From an uncultured Eubacterium sp. (GTDB lineage: Bacteria > Bacillota > Clostridia > Peptostreptococcales > Anaerovoracaceae): 16,263 nt of DNA. The notes beneath the pieces were generated by a model that was given only the letters and a program-made list of their open reading frames with translations, made no database searches and had not been told where the DNA came from. The position numbers were made by a program, and so were the translations under genes. Location: the NCBI GenBank assembly GCA_937966095.1, contig CALCKF010000054.1, positions 1 through 16,263 on the forward strand. The letters are read 5' to 3'. This document shows positions 6,922 through 14,421 of the stretch, one piece after another (the first letter of the stretch is position 1; every line of letters starts with the position of its first letter).

Positions 6922-8373
6922 ATGGATAATTTTAAAAGAACCATTGCGGGCATATTGGATATTTCCCCTGACAGCTCAGACGAGCAGCTGATCGATAGAC
7001 TGAAGGGATTGAAGGAAGAAAATATTATGCTTAATCTCGCAATAGATAATTCTGCCGACAGTTTCAACATATCAGACAGCAAAGGGGTGTTTCTCAAAGC
7101 AAATAATGCTTTTATTGAAAGAAGCAGTATAAGTTCTAAAGACATAACCGGCATTTCAACAAATGAACTGGTATCTGAGGGCTTATATGGACCTTCTTCT
7201 ATAATGCTAGCTATAAAAGAGAAAAAAAGAGTATGCGTAATGCAGAACGGGCAGGGAGGAAATGCACTGGCGATATCAACACCCATATTTGATGAAAATG
7301 GGAACATAAAATACGTTGTGAGCAACGCGAGATTTGTGAACGAGCTGGTGGAACTGAAAGAGTTTTTGGAAAATAACAATAATAATGATTCAGTAAGTTT
7401 TGAGAATGCAGATAAAAAGATGATCTGTAAGAGCAGTGCTATGAAATCAGTTGTAGATATAGCAAATGTAGTGGCGCCTACTAACTCAAGTATATTGATA
7501 ACGGGAGAGACAGGTACGGGAAAATCCCTTCTGGCAAGATATATACATGATAAAAGCCTTAGAAAAGATGGAGAGTTTGTGGAGATAAACTGTGCGGCAA
7601 TACCTGATTCTCTGATGGAATCTGAGCTTTTCGGGTATGAGGCCGGTGCATTTACCGGGGCTAATGCAAATGGAAAGAAGGGTCTTATGGAACTGGCTGA
7701 CGGAGGTACATTGTTTCTGGATGAAATAGGAGACATGCCTCTGAATCTCCAGGCGAAGCTTCTTCAGGCATTGCAAAATCGCCAGGTTAAGAGAGTAGGC
7801 GGAGAAAAATCCATTGATATAGATATAAGGCTTATTACAGCTACTAATAAAAATCTTGAAAATATGATAGCAAATGAGGAATTCAGAGAAGAACTTTACT
7901 ATCGTATCAATGTAGTGCCTATTTACATTCCTGCGCTGAGAGAAAGGCGAGATGATATTCCTGTAATCATAGAATCAACATTGCATAACAGCAATAACGA
8001 CCATGGAAAAAATACAGTGATTTCCAATGAAGCTATGGATATGCTGATCTCATATTCATGGCCGGGCAATATACGTGAACTGGAGAATATCATAGAGCGT
8101 CTTGTAGTGATTGACAGAAAGGGTGTTATTACAGAAACTGATTTACCGGCAAGATTTATGGATGGAAGGCCAGTCAAGTCGCAAGGGGTTATCATCAATG
8201 AAATAATACCTCTTAATTCTGCTGTCGAGTCGGTAGAAAAACAATTGATTTCAATAGCATATCTAAAATATAAAAACAGTTATAAAGTTGCGGACGCACT
8301 TGGTATCAGTCAGTCATCCGCAAGCAGAAAAATAATTAAATATGTGAAAGAGGCCAAAGAAAAGAAAGAATGA
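6922..8373 (+). CDS. Sigma-54-dependent transcriptional activator (PAS, AAA+, Fis-type HTH)
   Basis: A 483-residue enhancer-binding protein that should remodel sigma-54 RNA polymerase using ATP. A PAS-like sensor occupies about residues 35-150 (ADSFNISDSKGVFLKANNAF). The AAA+ domain covers about 170-400: Walker A GETGTGKS (195-202), the sigma-54-contact loop GAFTGA (242-247), Walker B LFLDEIGD (264-271, D267/E268), the FREELYYRINV segment and the WPGNIRELENI sensor II region. A C-terminal helix-turn-helix (about 454-474, YKVADALGISQSSASRKIIKY) reads DNA. There is no response-regulator receiver domain, so a small ligand bound by the PAS domain is the likely signal. GGGAG at 6911-6915 supports the start. 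It lies 64 bases after the permease and 24 before the amidohydrolase with no clear promoter between, so it is probably co-transcribed and autoactivating. Confidence 0.94.
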   Translation: MDNFKRTIAGILDISPDSSDEQLIDRLKGLKEENIMLNLAIDNSADSFNISDSKGVFLKANNAFIERSSISSKDITGISTNELVSEGLYGPSSIMLAIKEKKRVCVMQNGQGGNALAISTPIFDENGNIKYVVSNARFVNELVELKEFLENNNNNDSVSFENADKKMICKSSAMKSVVDIANVVAPTNSSILITGETGTGKSLLARYIHDKSLRKDGEFVEINCAAIPDSLMESELFGYEAGAFTGANANGKKGLMELADGGTLFLDEIGDMPLNLQAKLLQALQNRQVKRVGGEKSIDIDIRLITATNKNLENMIANEEFREELYYRINVVPIYIPALRERRDDIPVIIESTLHNSNNDHGKNTVISNEAMDMLISYSWPGNIRELENIIERLVVIDRKGVITETDLPARFMDGRPVKSQGVIINEIIPLNSAVESVEKQLISIAYLKYKNSYKVADALGISQSSASRKIIKYVKEAKEKKE

Positions 8374-8397
8374 TCATGTTGGCCCGGAGGTTTTGAT

Positions 8398-9819
8398 ATG
8401 GACGATAAGTATTTGAATGAAGATAAAGAAAAGCTGATAAAGATAATTGATGAAAATAAGGATATCTTTATTGAGGCATCTATGCACATATGGGAAAATC
8501 CGGAATTGAGCATGCAGGAATATGAAGCAAGCAGGAGCCTGTCAAAATTATTAGAGGATAATGGATTTGATGTAGAACTTGGAGTTGCAGATATTCCAAC
8601 GGCGTTTGTAGCAACATATGGAAAAGGGGATCCTGTCATAGGATTCAGCTCGGAATATGATGCTTTGCCAGGATTGAGCCAGAAAAATGATTCCAACACA
8701 AAAGAACCTATCACGCCTTTTGCTCCAGGACATGGATGCGGCCATAATCTTTTAGCACTTGGTGGTGTCCAGGCTGCAGTTGCTCTGAAAAAACTCATGG
8801 AGGAAAAAGGTCTGAAAGGGACCATAAAAGTGTTCGGAACTCCTGCAGAAGAGTTGTGCATAGGAAAACCATATATGGCAAGAGCAGGATTATTTGATGG
8901 CCTTGATGCGGTGGTAGACTGGCATCCGGCAAATTTCAATTCACCGGGTTATTGCGATACCAATGCATATTTTAATGTCAAATATCATTTTTATGGAAAG
9001 AATGCTCACGGAAATGCTCCATGGATGGGGATAAGCGCGCTTGACAGTTCGATGCTGATGGGTCATGCACTGGAAATACTGAGAGAGCATATCAGACCGG
9101 GGACAGAAACTTCTCCTTCTACGTTGAATTATGTATTTCCTGACGTTGGAAACAGCTTTCCAAATGTTGTACCGGCAAAGTCGACGATATGGATAGTGGG
9201 AAGATTAAAAGATGCGGAAATGGCTGCAGATGTAATGAAAAGGGTAAGAAACTGTGCCTATGGATGTGCCCAGGCAACAGGAACTACCGTGGAAGAAGAA
9301 GTGATAACGGCCACCCACGATATGATCCCCAACAGAGAACTATCTCTTGCGATAGAAAAGAATTTTGAGATAGTTGGAACAGTAGATTACAGTGAAAAGG
9401 ATGAGATTGATGCAAAAGAAGTCCAGAAAGCTGTCGGATGTGAAGTCACGGGCTATGACAGAAGTGTAATGAAACCTAAGGAAGGCAGTATGCCTGTAAC
9501 GGATTCTTCCGAATACAGCTGGTATGCCCCTGTTGGATTTTTCAATCTTGCTTTATGTCCTTCTATTGAAACAGCAGGACATAGCTGGTCAGTATGCAAA
9601 TTTGCAGGTTCTGAAGTGGGGATGAAGACGATGGTGACATCTTCAAAGCTGCTTGCCTTGACCGCGTATGATGCACTTACAGACAAAGCTCTTCTTGACA
9701 GAGCGAAAAAGGAACTTGAGACACGTCTGGGTAACAGAAAATATAAAACGCTTTTACCTGAAGATGCGAAACCTGACCTCGATACTAATAAAGATATAAT
9801 GGAAAAATTCAAGAAATAA
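8398..9819 (+). CDS. abgB: M20 family amidohydrolase, AbgB-like
   Basis: A 473-residue cytoplasmic metal-dependent amidohydrolase of the AbgB (aminobenzoyl-glutamate utilisation B) branch of M20. Visible metal and active-site motifs are FSSEYDALPG (83-92, D88), GHGCGHN (111-117, with the Cys and two His seen in this branch), TPAEE (148-152), VDWHP, GKNAHGNAPW and a C-terminal TAGHSW. Family members hydrolyse p-aminobenzoyl-glutamate, N-acyl amino acids or peptides. The length is close to E. coli AbgB, but no AbgA partner is present, so p-aminobenzoyl-glutamate is not assured as substrate. GGAGG at 8386-8390 lies seven bases before the ATG. It follows the activator by 24 bases, so is in the same operon, and ends at a terminator shared with the convergent symporter gene. 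Confidence 0.86.
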   Translation: MDDKYLNEDKEKLIKIIDENKDIFIEASMHIWENPELSMQEYEASRSLSKLLEDNGFDVELGVADIPTAFVATYGKGDPVIGFSSEYDALPGLSQKNDSNTKEPITPFAPGHGCGHNLLALGGVQAAVALKKLMEEKGLKGTIKVFGTPAEELCIGKPYMARAGLFDGLDAVVDWHPANFNSPGYCDTNAYFNVKYHFYGKNAHGNAPWMGISALDSSMLMGHALEILREHIRPGTETSPSTLNYVFPDVGNSFPNVVPAKSTIWIVGRLKDAEMAADVMKRVRNCAYGCAQATGTTVEEEVITATHDMIPNRELSLAIEKNFEIVGTVDYSEKDEIDAKEVQKAVGCEVTGYDRSVMKPKEGSMPVTDSSEYSWYAPVGFFNLALCPSIETAGHSWSVCKFAGSEVGMKTMVTSSKLLALTAYDALTDKALLDRAKKELETRLGNRKYKTLLPEDAKPDLDTNKDIMEKFKK

Positions 9820-9829
9820 AATATGCGCT

Positions 9830-9876
9830 ATCGGAGCTCAACATATTTTTATAATATATGTCAGGCTCCGATTTTT
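9830..9876. terminator. Intrinsic terminator between convergent genes
   Basis: ATCGGAGC (9830-9837) pairs with GCTCCGAT (9865-9872), and ACATAT (9841-9846) with ATATGT (9855-9860), forming a long hairpin followed by TTTTT on the plus strand. It ends the amidohydrolase transcript. Minus-strand A/T content is weaker, so termination of the symporter gene here is less certain. Confidence 0.8.
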
Positions 9877-9908
9877 GATTTGCTTGATTGCAATTTCCTG
9901 AATGCTTT

Positions 9909-11288
9909 TTAATGATGCTGATTTATATTACTATTGCTTTCTCGCCTTAACGGATATTTGTACAGTGCCCAAACAGCAGCCAGTATGAATACTGCAGGTA
10001 TTACAGTAGTGGAGTTTTCTATCCATACCATTGCGGTAGAAGTCTGGACTGAACTGTCCCCATCGAATCCGGCGATCTGGAGGATCGCCCCCAGTATCTG
10101 ACCTCCTATTCCTACAGCGACAGCTTCGACAAGTCCCTGAAATGAAAGGATCGTCGCTTCTCTTTTTTTCCCTGTTGTTTTTTCGTCATATTCGCAGATG
10201 TCATAAAAGATCGATGGCATTATCTGCCAGTATATAGCAGTGCATACGGTGACAAAGAACATATAGATCAGGATGCCCGATAGTCCAGGTATATCAGTCA
10301 GTCTTACCATCACCATTCCTGCTGTCCCGAATATGTAGCAGCCGATCAAGGCAATGCGCTTATCTGTTTTTTTTGAGACAGATCCTACTATCGGTATAGA
10401 AAGTATACCAAGAGCGGAACGAGTAAAAAGACACAGGGATATTCCGACTGCTGAAAGCTCCTTGTTATATGTAAGGTAATATATAAGGTCTGACATTATC
10501 ATAGTATATGTAATGAGTGAAAAAAGGCTTGCAGCAACAAGATATTTCACAGGCTTGAGTTTTGCTATAGATATATACTCTTTGAATATGCTCAGGATTA
10601 TATGCTTCTGCCTTGGAGGCTTTTCTTTTATTTCCATTGGCATGTCTCTTTTTTTTGATACAGCCACCGTTACTGCTATCGTAATAAATGTTATGATGCT
10701 GAGCAATCCTCCTGTAGCTGACCAGGCTCCGGACGTGGACAGCCCTTTACTTTCCAGAAAATCGACTATCAATGTAGGCATGACCATGCAGAACAGATTT
10801 CCTACCATATTGAAAAAGGATGCAAAGGATCGTATAGATGTTCTTTCATCATAATCGGATGCGTAGTCTACACCCAGAGCGCAGTAAGGAACGAAAAAGC
10901 CGGTGAAGCTGCTCCAGAATATTATCATCATGAATCCGTAATATATAGGCTTTGCCGACAGCGGAATATCTATATCGGTAAACATTAGAAAAAGTGATAT
11001 TGCCAGAAACACTGAAAAAAACAGTATCAGAGGTCTTCTGCGACCGAATCTGGTATTGACTTTATCTGCCCAAAAGCCGATCAGAGGATTGAACAGGGCA
11101 TTCCACACTGATCCTATCGCAACGATACCTCCTGATATGGCGGGTGATATATCAGCTACGGTTGTAAGGAAAAAGAGAAAAAAAGTGCCGACGAAACCAT
11201 ATGATATGGCATCGCCAAGGGCGGCGATACCATATCCGAGTTTTTCTGTAAATGTTGCTTTTTCAGTTTTTAATGTGTGACGATCCAT
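9909..11288 (-). CDS. GPH-family sugar:cation symporter (MelB/XynP-like MFS)
   Basis: A 459-residue membrane protein with about 12 transmembrane segments of the glycoside-pentoside-hexuronide:cation symporter family, importing a glycoside, pentose or uronide with Na+ or H+. Diagnostic motifs are FNPLIGFWADKVNTRFGRRR near the N-terminus, VPYCALGVDYASDYDERTSI in the first half, and YDICEYDEKTTGKKREA in the second half, the family's signature loop. The open frame extends 79 codons upstream to 11525, but that part has no membrane-protein character. The ATG at 11288 is preferred because GGAGG (11297-11293) lies just before it and a consensus-like promoter lies at 11354-11326, inside the extension. 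It stands alone; no glycosidase or sugar kinase neighbour identifies the sugar. Confidence 0.9.
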   Translation of the reverse strand: MDRHTLKTEKATFTEKLGYGIAALGDAISYGFVGTFFLFFLTTVADISPAISGGIVAIGSVWNALFNPLIGFWADKVNTRFGRRRPLILFFSVFLAISLFLMFTDIDIPLSAKPIYYGFMMIIFWSSFTGFFVPYCALGVDYASDYDERTSIRSFASFFNMVGNLFCMVMPTLIVDFLESKGLSTSGAWSATGGLLSIITFITIAVTVAVSKKRDMPMEIKEKPPRQKHIILSIFKEYISIAKLKPVKYLVAASLFSLITYTMIMSDLIYYLTYNKELSAVGISLCLFTRSALGILSIPIVGSVSKKTDKRIALIGCYIFGTAGMVMVRLTDIPGLSGILIYMFFVTVCTAIYWQIMPSIFYDICEYDEKTTGKKREATILSFQGLVEAVAVGIGGQILGAILQIAGFDGDSSVQTSTAMVWIENSTTVIPAVFILAAVWALYKYPLRRESNSNINQHH

Positions 11289-11325
11289 TTTTCCTCCATA
11301 TTGCTGCTTGCCAGACTGTATATCC

Positions 11326-11354
11326 ATCATAGTTATGGGAATTTGATTTGTCAA
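11326..11354 (-). promoter_or_regulatory. Sigma-70 promoter of the GPH symporter
   Basis: Reading the minus strand, a perfect TTGACA (11354-11349), a 17-base spacer and TATGAT (11331-11326, 5/6). Transcription would start near 11319, giving a leader of about 30 bases. It lies inside the longer open frame, so it excludes the upstream start codon. Confidence 0.8.
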
Positions 11355-11483
11355 TATGATATAAAAGTGTTTTTTGGCAACACAAAAAAGCTGTCTGAAC
11401 ACATCTATATTGTTTTTTGTATCTATACAGTCAGAGGGAAATGGAAATAATTTTGCTGATTCTTTATATATTGTATTAAATCC

Positions 11484-11512
11484 TGTACAAAACAGAAAAA
11501 GCGTGCTATAAT
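11484..11512 (+). promoter_or_regulatory. Extended -10 promoter before a 30-codon ORF
   Basis: TGTACA (11484-11489, 4/6), a 17-base spacer and a perfect TATAAT (11507-11512) preceded by TG one base upstream (extended -10). It points rightward, away from the symporter. Transcription would start near 11519, about 25 bases before the small ORF. Confidence 0.72.
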
Positions 11513-11543
11513 AATAATGTAGCAAAGAAATGAGGCGATAAAT

Positions 11544-11636
11544 ATGAGCGCTACAAGATTATTTAAAAACATAAAAAAGTCTTTTGAAGACTGCTCTTTT
11601 CTTATTGGTGAAATAATAAGAAGAGGTCAGCTTTAA
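11544..11636 (+). CDS. Small uncharacterised 30-residue protein or RNA gene
   Basis: The ORF begins MSATRLFKNIKKSFEDCSFL and ends IGEIIRRGQL, 30 residues with alternating charged and hydrophobic positions that could form an amphipathic helix; no signal peptide and no recognised family. GAGG at 11532-11535 lies eight bases before the ATG. It is framed by an extended -10 promoter 32 bases upstream and an intrinsic terminator 13 bases downstream, so the whole unit is about 155 bases. A perfect hairpin, AGTCTT-TTG-AAGACT (11578-11592), sits inside the ORF, so the product could instead be a structured RNA. There are no runs of a single amino-acid codon, which argues against a classical attenuation leader. 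The closest co-directional gene starts over 500 bases away. Confidence 0.5.
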   Translation: MSATRLFKNIKKSFEDCSFLIGEIIRRGQL

Positions 11637-11649
11637 TAAAAAGCTTTTT

Positions 11650-11676
11650 AGTAGGTATCTGATACCTACTTTTTTA
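11650..11676 (+). terminator. Intrinsic terminator after the small ORF
   Basis: AGTAGGTAT (11650-11658) and ATACCTACT (11662-11670) form a perfect 9-bp stem with a 3-base CTG loop, continuing into a T tract. It lies 13 bases after the small ORF stop and closes that transcription unit. A self-complementary AAAAAGCTTTTT precedes it at 11638-11649. Confidence 0.88.
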
Positions 11677-11835
11677 TTTTGCCTTTATCATATAAAGTTC
11701 GCACGAACGAACTGAAAATGTCTCTGTATTAAAATTCATGGGCACTCATTATGTAAAGCTGCCCGCAAAATTTTTCCCTTATCTTAAAGCAAATGTGCAA
11801 GTTTTTATATTTATGCTTGAAGTGTGATCGTGTAT

Positions 11836-11865
11836 TTTACAGCAGTTTAGCATGAAAAGTATAAA
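11836..11865 (+). promoter_or_regulatory. Candidate promoter for a small RNA
   Basis: TTTACA (11836-11841, 5/6), an 18-base spacer and TATAAA (11860-11865, 5/6). Transcription would start near 11872. Between the previous terminator (11676) and this point I see only a short dyad at 11696-11713 and AT-rich sequence. Confidence 0.4.
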
Positions 11866-11871
11866 TGATCT

Positions 11872-11999
11872 CACTGATATGGATGATAAAGGTCACGTTT
11901 TCATTTGAATGGATATGAATTTGCATAAGCTGCATCTCCGGCAGATTCATATACCCATTTTTGTTCCTGAATGGGCGATGGCAGCATCGCTTTCTTTTT
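11872..11999 (+). ncRNA. Candidate structured small RNA, about 128 nt
   Basis: The segment holds a long hairpin: ATATGAATTTGC (11913-11924) pairs along all 12 positions, with one G-U, to GCAGATTCATAT (11941-11952). A GG/CC and AAT/ATT extension after single-base bulges lengthens it, with a 16-base loop. It ends in an intrinsic terminator at 11975-11999. CCCATT (11954-11959) can pair either with the upstream AATGG or with AATGGG at 11970-11975, which overlaps the terminator stem, so two mutually exclusive folds are possible. No known riboswitch or housekeeping RNA signature was recognised. It could be an independent small RNA or a long conditional leader of the surface-protein gene at 12154. 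No open frame with a ribosome site was found across it. Confidence 0.38.
11975..11999 (+). terminator. Intrinsic terminator at the end of the small-RNA candidate
   Basis: GCGATG (11975-11980) and CATCGC (11985-11990) make a perfect 6-bp stem with a GCAG tetraloop, followed by TTTCTTTTT. The short stem is GC-rich enough to work as a terminator. Confidence 0.65.
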
Positions 12000-12000
12000 G

Positions 12001-12153
12001 TATAATAAAATAATATAGGAATATCAATGCAAAAAATCAACTGCAATCTTAAGGGAGAGGACAGCGGACAAGCTGTTATGACATTATACTGATTTTTTAA
12101 TCTGTCTGCTATTAAGTCCTTTTTGATCCCAGAGAAAAAAGAATGGAGAGTAA
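12001..12153 (+). other. Leader region of the second surface-protein gene
   Basis: No convincing sigma-70 promoter was found. TATAAT at 12001-12006 and TATACT at 12085-12090 both lack a matched -35. A small hairpin, ACAGC-N6-GCTGT (12061-12076), is present, and GACAG near 12060 could pair with CTGTC near 12102. The gene's expression signal therefore remains unplaced; read-through from the upstream small-RNA region is possible. Confidence 0.3.
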
Positions 12154-14187
12154 ATGATGAAAAAAAGAATTTTGCCGATCATGGCCTGTCTTTGCCTTAC
12201 TCTGGCCATGATACCGGGGGATGCATTTGCCGGAAGCAGTGACAGCTATGTTGAAATATCAGGACAAAGACTTGAATCTTCCGGAGAAGCGGAATATGCT
12301 GTAACAGATGATAGCGGAGCTGTATCATATGAAAATGCCGATGAAACAAATTACAATATAAAATATGAAGACGGCGTCCTGTATCTTAGAAATGCCAATA
12401 TTGCGGCACAGAACACCTTTGGCATCGTCACATCCGGAGACACCACCATCGTCCTGGATGGGGAAAACATTGTAAAAGGAGATATAAAAGGATCTGCGGG
12501 TCTTCTGGAAAGCTTCGGCGTCATCAGCAACGGCGGCATTCTTACAATAAAAGATGGCGAGGCTTCAGGCACGGGCCGCCTTACCGTATCGGGAGCCTCT
12601 TATAATGATGGAATCGATGGCTCTGCAGATACCTCTATCGGTATCTATATCGCAAGAAGCAGCAGTGATGATTCCTGCGGTCTCAAAGTGGAGAGCGGGA
12701 TTGTCAAGGCTTCCGGCGGAGAGGCTGTTCGCTCGTCTGATGAAGATGACACTTACAGCTATGGAATAATTTCTCTTGGAGAAATATCCGTTACCGGCGG
12801 GACACTTGAGGCCTATTCCTCCACTGCTAATACCAGCACCGCAATCCATGCAAGCTATAATATAGATATAAGCGGCGGCCACGTATCAGCCACAAGCCTG
12901 AGTAAAGCCCTCTCTTCCGAAGATTCTGGAGCTGCGGTCTTCAGCGGCGGCATCTGCAGTTCATATGGCGATATAACCATAAGCGGGGATAATACCATTG
13001 TAGCTGCTTCAGGAAACGAGGCCGTGAACGAGTCTATAGGGATATATACAGAAACCGGATCAGTGGTCATAAACGGAGGAACCGTCAGAGCCAATCAGAG
13101 TGAAGAAACCTATGGGTATACAACTGGTGATAATTCAATAAGCAGCGGTATTTGCGCCGCGGGCGATCTCATAATCAACGGTGGCAATATAGAGGCTTCG
13201 GGTTATGCGTCCTATGAAAGCTACGGTATAAACAGCGCAAACGGTGATATCATCATCAGTTCCAATGTATATGCCTCAGGAGGGAGAAGCGTTAATACAG
13301 GAGGCAGCGCCGGCATAGCCGCAAGTAACGGAGATATCACTATAAATAACGGATATGTTTACGCCACAACTTCTCTCAATGGAGGCGCTACAGGCAGCGG
13401 CATATCTGCCAAAGGAAATATCTTTATATATGGTGGTGAAATCATGGCTGCACCGGAATCCAACAGCATAGATGGAGTCGAGCCCGGTTACAGCAGAGGG
13501 ATCTTCAGTGACGGCGGCGATGTCACGATCTCCGGTGAAGACACTGATGTTTATGCTTTAGGCGGCGCTGCGAGAGAAATGTGTGCCGGCATAGAAACCT
13601 CTGGGGGCGACATCATAATACAGTGTGGAACAGTTAATGCCTTAGGGTTCAATTCTTATGGCGGTGAAAATCTGGGAATGAATGCGGTGGCGGAAAATGA
13701 AAAGGGCGGCAATATCATTATCGAAAGCGGGAGCGTTCAGGCATTAGGGAGAACTAGCGGTGTGAACTACAGCGGGGACCTTACAGCTTCACCTCAGCAG
13801 GGTAAAAAGATAACAGTAAAGACGCTTGAGACGGTAGGAGAAGAAGACGTACCTGAATATATGCCCGAATATACACCGGAAGAGATGATAGGAATGATGC
13901 TCGAAAAACTGTTTAAGAAAGCTCAGGAGATAGACGGCTCGCCGTTCGTTAAAGAAACTGCAGTAAATAAAGACAGCGTTTCGGATATGCAGTATTTTGC
14001 CGGCATCACAGAAAGCAATAGCGGAGGTGATGAAGGCGCATCATCTGCAGATGACAGCATAAAAAATGATCCGGTGCCTGAAACGGGCGACAGCAATGAA
14101 CCGCTGATATGGATCGCATGTATGCTGGCATCTGCTGCAGCTGCGGTATTTATCGCTGTAAGCGGCATGAGACGAATGAAACAGTAA
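12154..14187 (+). CDS. Sortase-anchored surface protein with beta-helix repeats
   Basis: A 677-residue exported protein. The signal peptide ends in GDAFA (cleavage expected after A26). Residues about 60-575 consist of imperfect repeats of the type ITISGGxVxASG (for instance VVINGGTVRAN, LIINGGNIEASG, ITINNGYVYATT, IIIESGSVQALG), as expected for a right-handed parallel beta-helix of the carbohydrate-binding surface-protein type. An acidic Glu/Pro stretch follows (about 565-600). The C-terminus is a cell-wall sorting signal: VPETGD (641-646), a hydrophobic segment (about 652-671) and a basic RRMKQ tail. GGAG at 12145-12148 serves the ATG at 12154 or the adjacent one at 12157. C-ending codons appear more frequent than in neighbouring genes. 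Role inferred: adhesion or glycan binding at the cell wall; no catalytic motif seen. Confidence 0.88.
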   Translation: MMKKRILPIMACLCLTLAMIPGDAFAGSSDSYVEISGQRLESSGEAEYAVTDDSGAVSYENADETNYNIKYEDGVLYLRNANIAAQNTFGIVTSGDTTIVLDGENIVKGDIKGSAGLLESFGVISNGGILTIKDGEASGTGRLTVSGASYNDGIDGSADTSIGIYIARSSSDDSCGLKVESGIVKASGGEAVRSSDEDDTYSYGIISLGEISVTGGTLEAYSSTANTSTAIHASYNIDISGGHVSATSLSKALSSEDSGAAVFSGGICSSYGDITISGDNTIVAASGNEAVNESIGIYTETGSVVINGGTVRANQSEETYGYTTGDNSISSGICAAGDLIINGGNIEASGYASYESYGINSANGDIIISSNVYASGGRSVNTGGSAGIAASNGDITINNGYVYATTSLNGGATGSGISAKGNIFIYGGEIMAAPESNSIDGVEPGYSRGIFSDGGDVTISGEDTDVYALGGAAREMCAGIETSGGDIIIQCGTVNALGFNSYGGENLGMNAVAENEKGGNIIIESGSVQALGRTSGVNYSGDLTASPQQGKKITVKTLETVGEEDVPEYMPEYTPEEMIGMMLEKLFKKAQEIDGSPFVKETAVNKDSVSDMQYFAGITESNSGGDEGASSADDSIKNDPVPETGDSNEPLIWIACMLASAAAAVFIAVSGMRRMKQ

Positions 14188-14251
14188 CATAAAGGTCTAC
14201 ATTATTTATATGGTGGAGACAGTTTTTATGCCCTTCCCCTTACATTAATAG

Positions 14252-14288
14252 AAAAAACGCTGAAATCAATTAATTTCAGCGTTTTTTT
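14252..14288. terminator. Bidirectional terminator between surface protein and tRNA-Ser
   Basis: AAAAAACGCTGAAAT (14252-14266) is perfectly complementary to ATTTCAGCGTTTTTT (14273-14287) around a 6-base loop. With A tracts on the left and T tracts on the right, it can end the surface-protein transcript on the plus strand and the tRNA transcript on the minus strand. Confidence 0.93.
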
Positions 14289-14290
14289 AC

Positions 14291-14378
14291 TGGCGGAGGA
14301 CACGGGACTCGAACCCGCGGGGCTGTTACACCTTACTCGCTTTCCAGGCGAGCTCCTTAGCCACTCGGTCAATCCTCC
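14291..14378 (-). tRNA. tRNA-Ser (anticodon GGA)
   Basis: Read on the minus strand, an 88-nt tRNA. The acceptor GGAGGAT (14378-14372) pairs with GTCCTCC, followed by discriminator G and an encoded CCA (14293-14291). The D-arm has GACCGAGTGGCTAAGG, the anticodon loop is CTGGAAA with anticodon GGA (plus-strand 14343-14345), the variable arm is long as in serine tRNAs, and the T-arm has GGTTCGAGTCC. It reads UCC and UCU serine codons. It is transcribed alone. No integrase or duplicated 3' end is seen, so it is not marking an integrated element here. Confidence 0.97.
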
Positions 14379-14421
14379 GGGATATTGCATCTGCTGTTCT
14401 GTTAGAACACGATACTTTTAT

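Noticed and set aside
6885..7736. 283-codon minus-strand frame across the sigma-54 activator
   Set aside because: It is a shadow of an unambiguous AAA+ gene and resembles no known protein.
8379..8396. TTGGCCC before the amidohydrolase as a possible third sigma-54 promoter
   Set aside because: There is no GC twelve bases after the GG; the sequence there is TT.
11289..11525. 79-codon N-terminal extension of the GPH symporter
   Set aside because: A TTGACA/TATGAT promoter and a GGAGG site lie inside or at the end of the extension, and it has no family similarity.
11696..11713. AGTTCG/CGAACT dyad as a LexA-like SOS box
   Set aside because: The half-sites are in the opposite order and spacing to CGAAC-N4-GTTCG, and no DNA-damage gene follows.
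11738..11827. 29-codon ORF in the long intergenic region
   Set aside because: No ribosome site, no promoter at a useful distance, and no recognisable content.
12027..12092. 21-codon ORF before the second surface protein
   Set aside because: Only a weak AGGA upstream and no matched promoter; too short to support without conservation.
12700..13800. Repetitive DNA that could suggest a CRISPR array
   Set aside because: The repeats are degenerate, in frame and encode Gly/Ser-rich beta-helix units; there are no constant-length repeats and spacers.
14291..14378. tRNA-Ser as an attachment site for an integrated element
   Set aside because: No integrase gene and no duplicated tRNA 3' end within the window.
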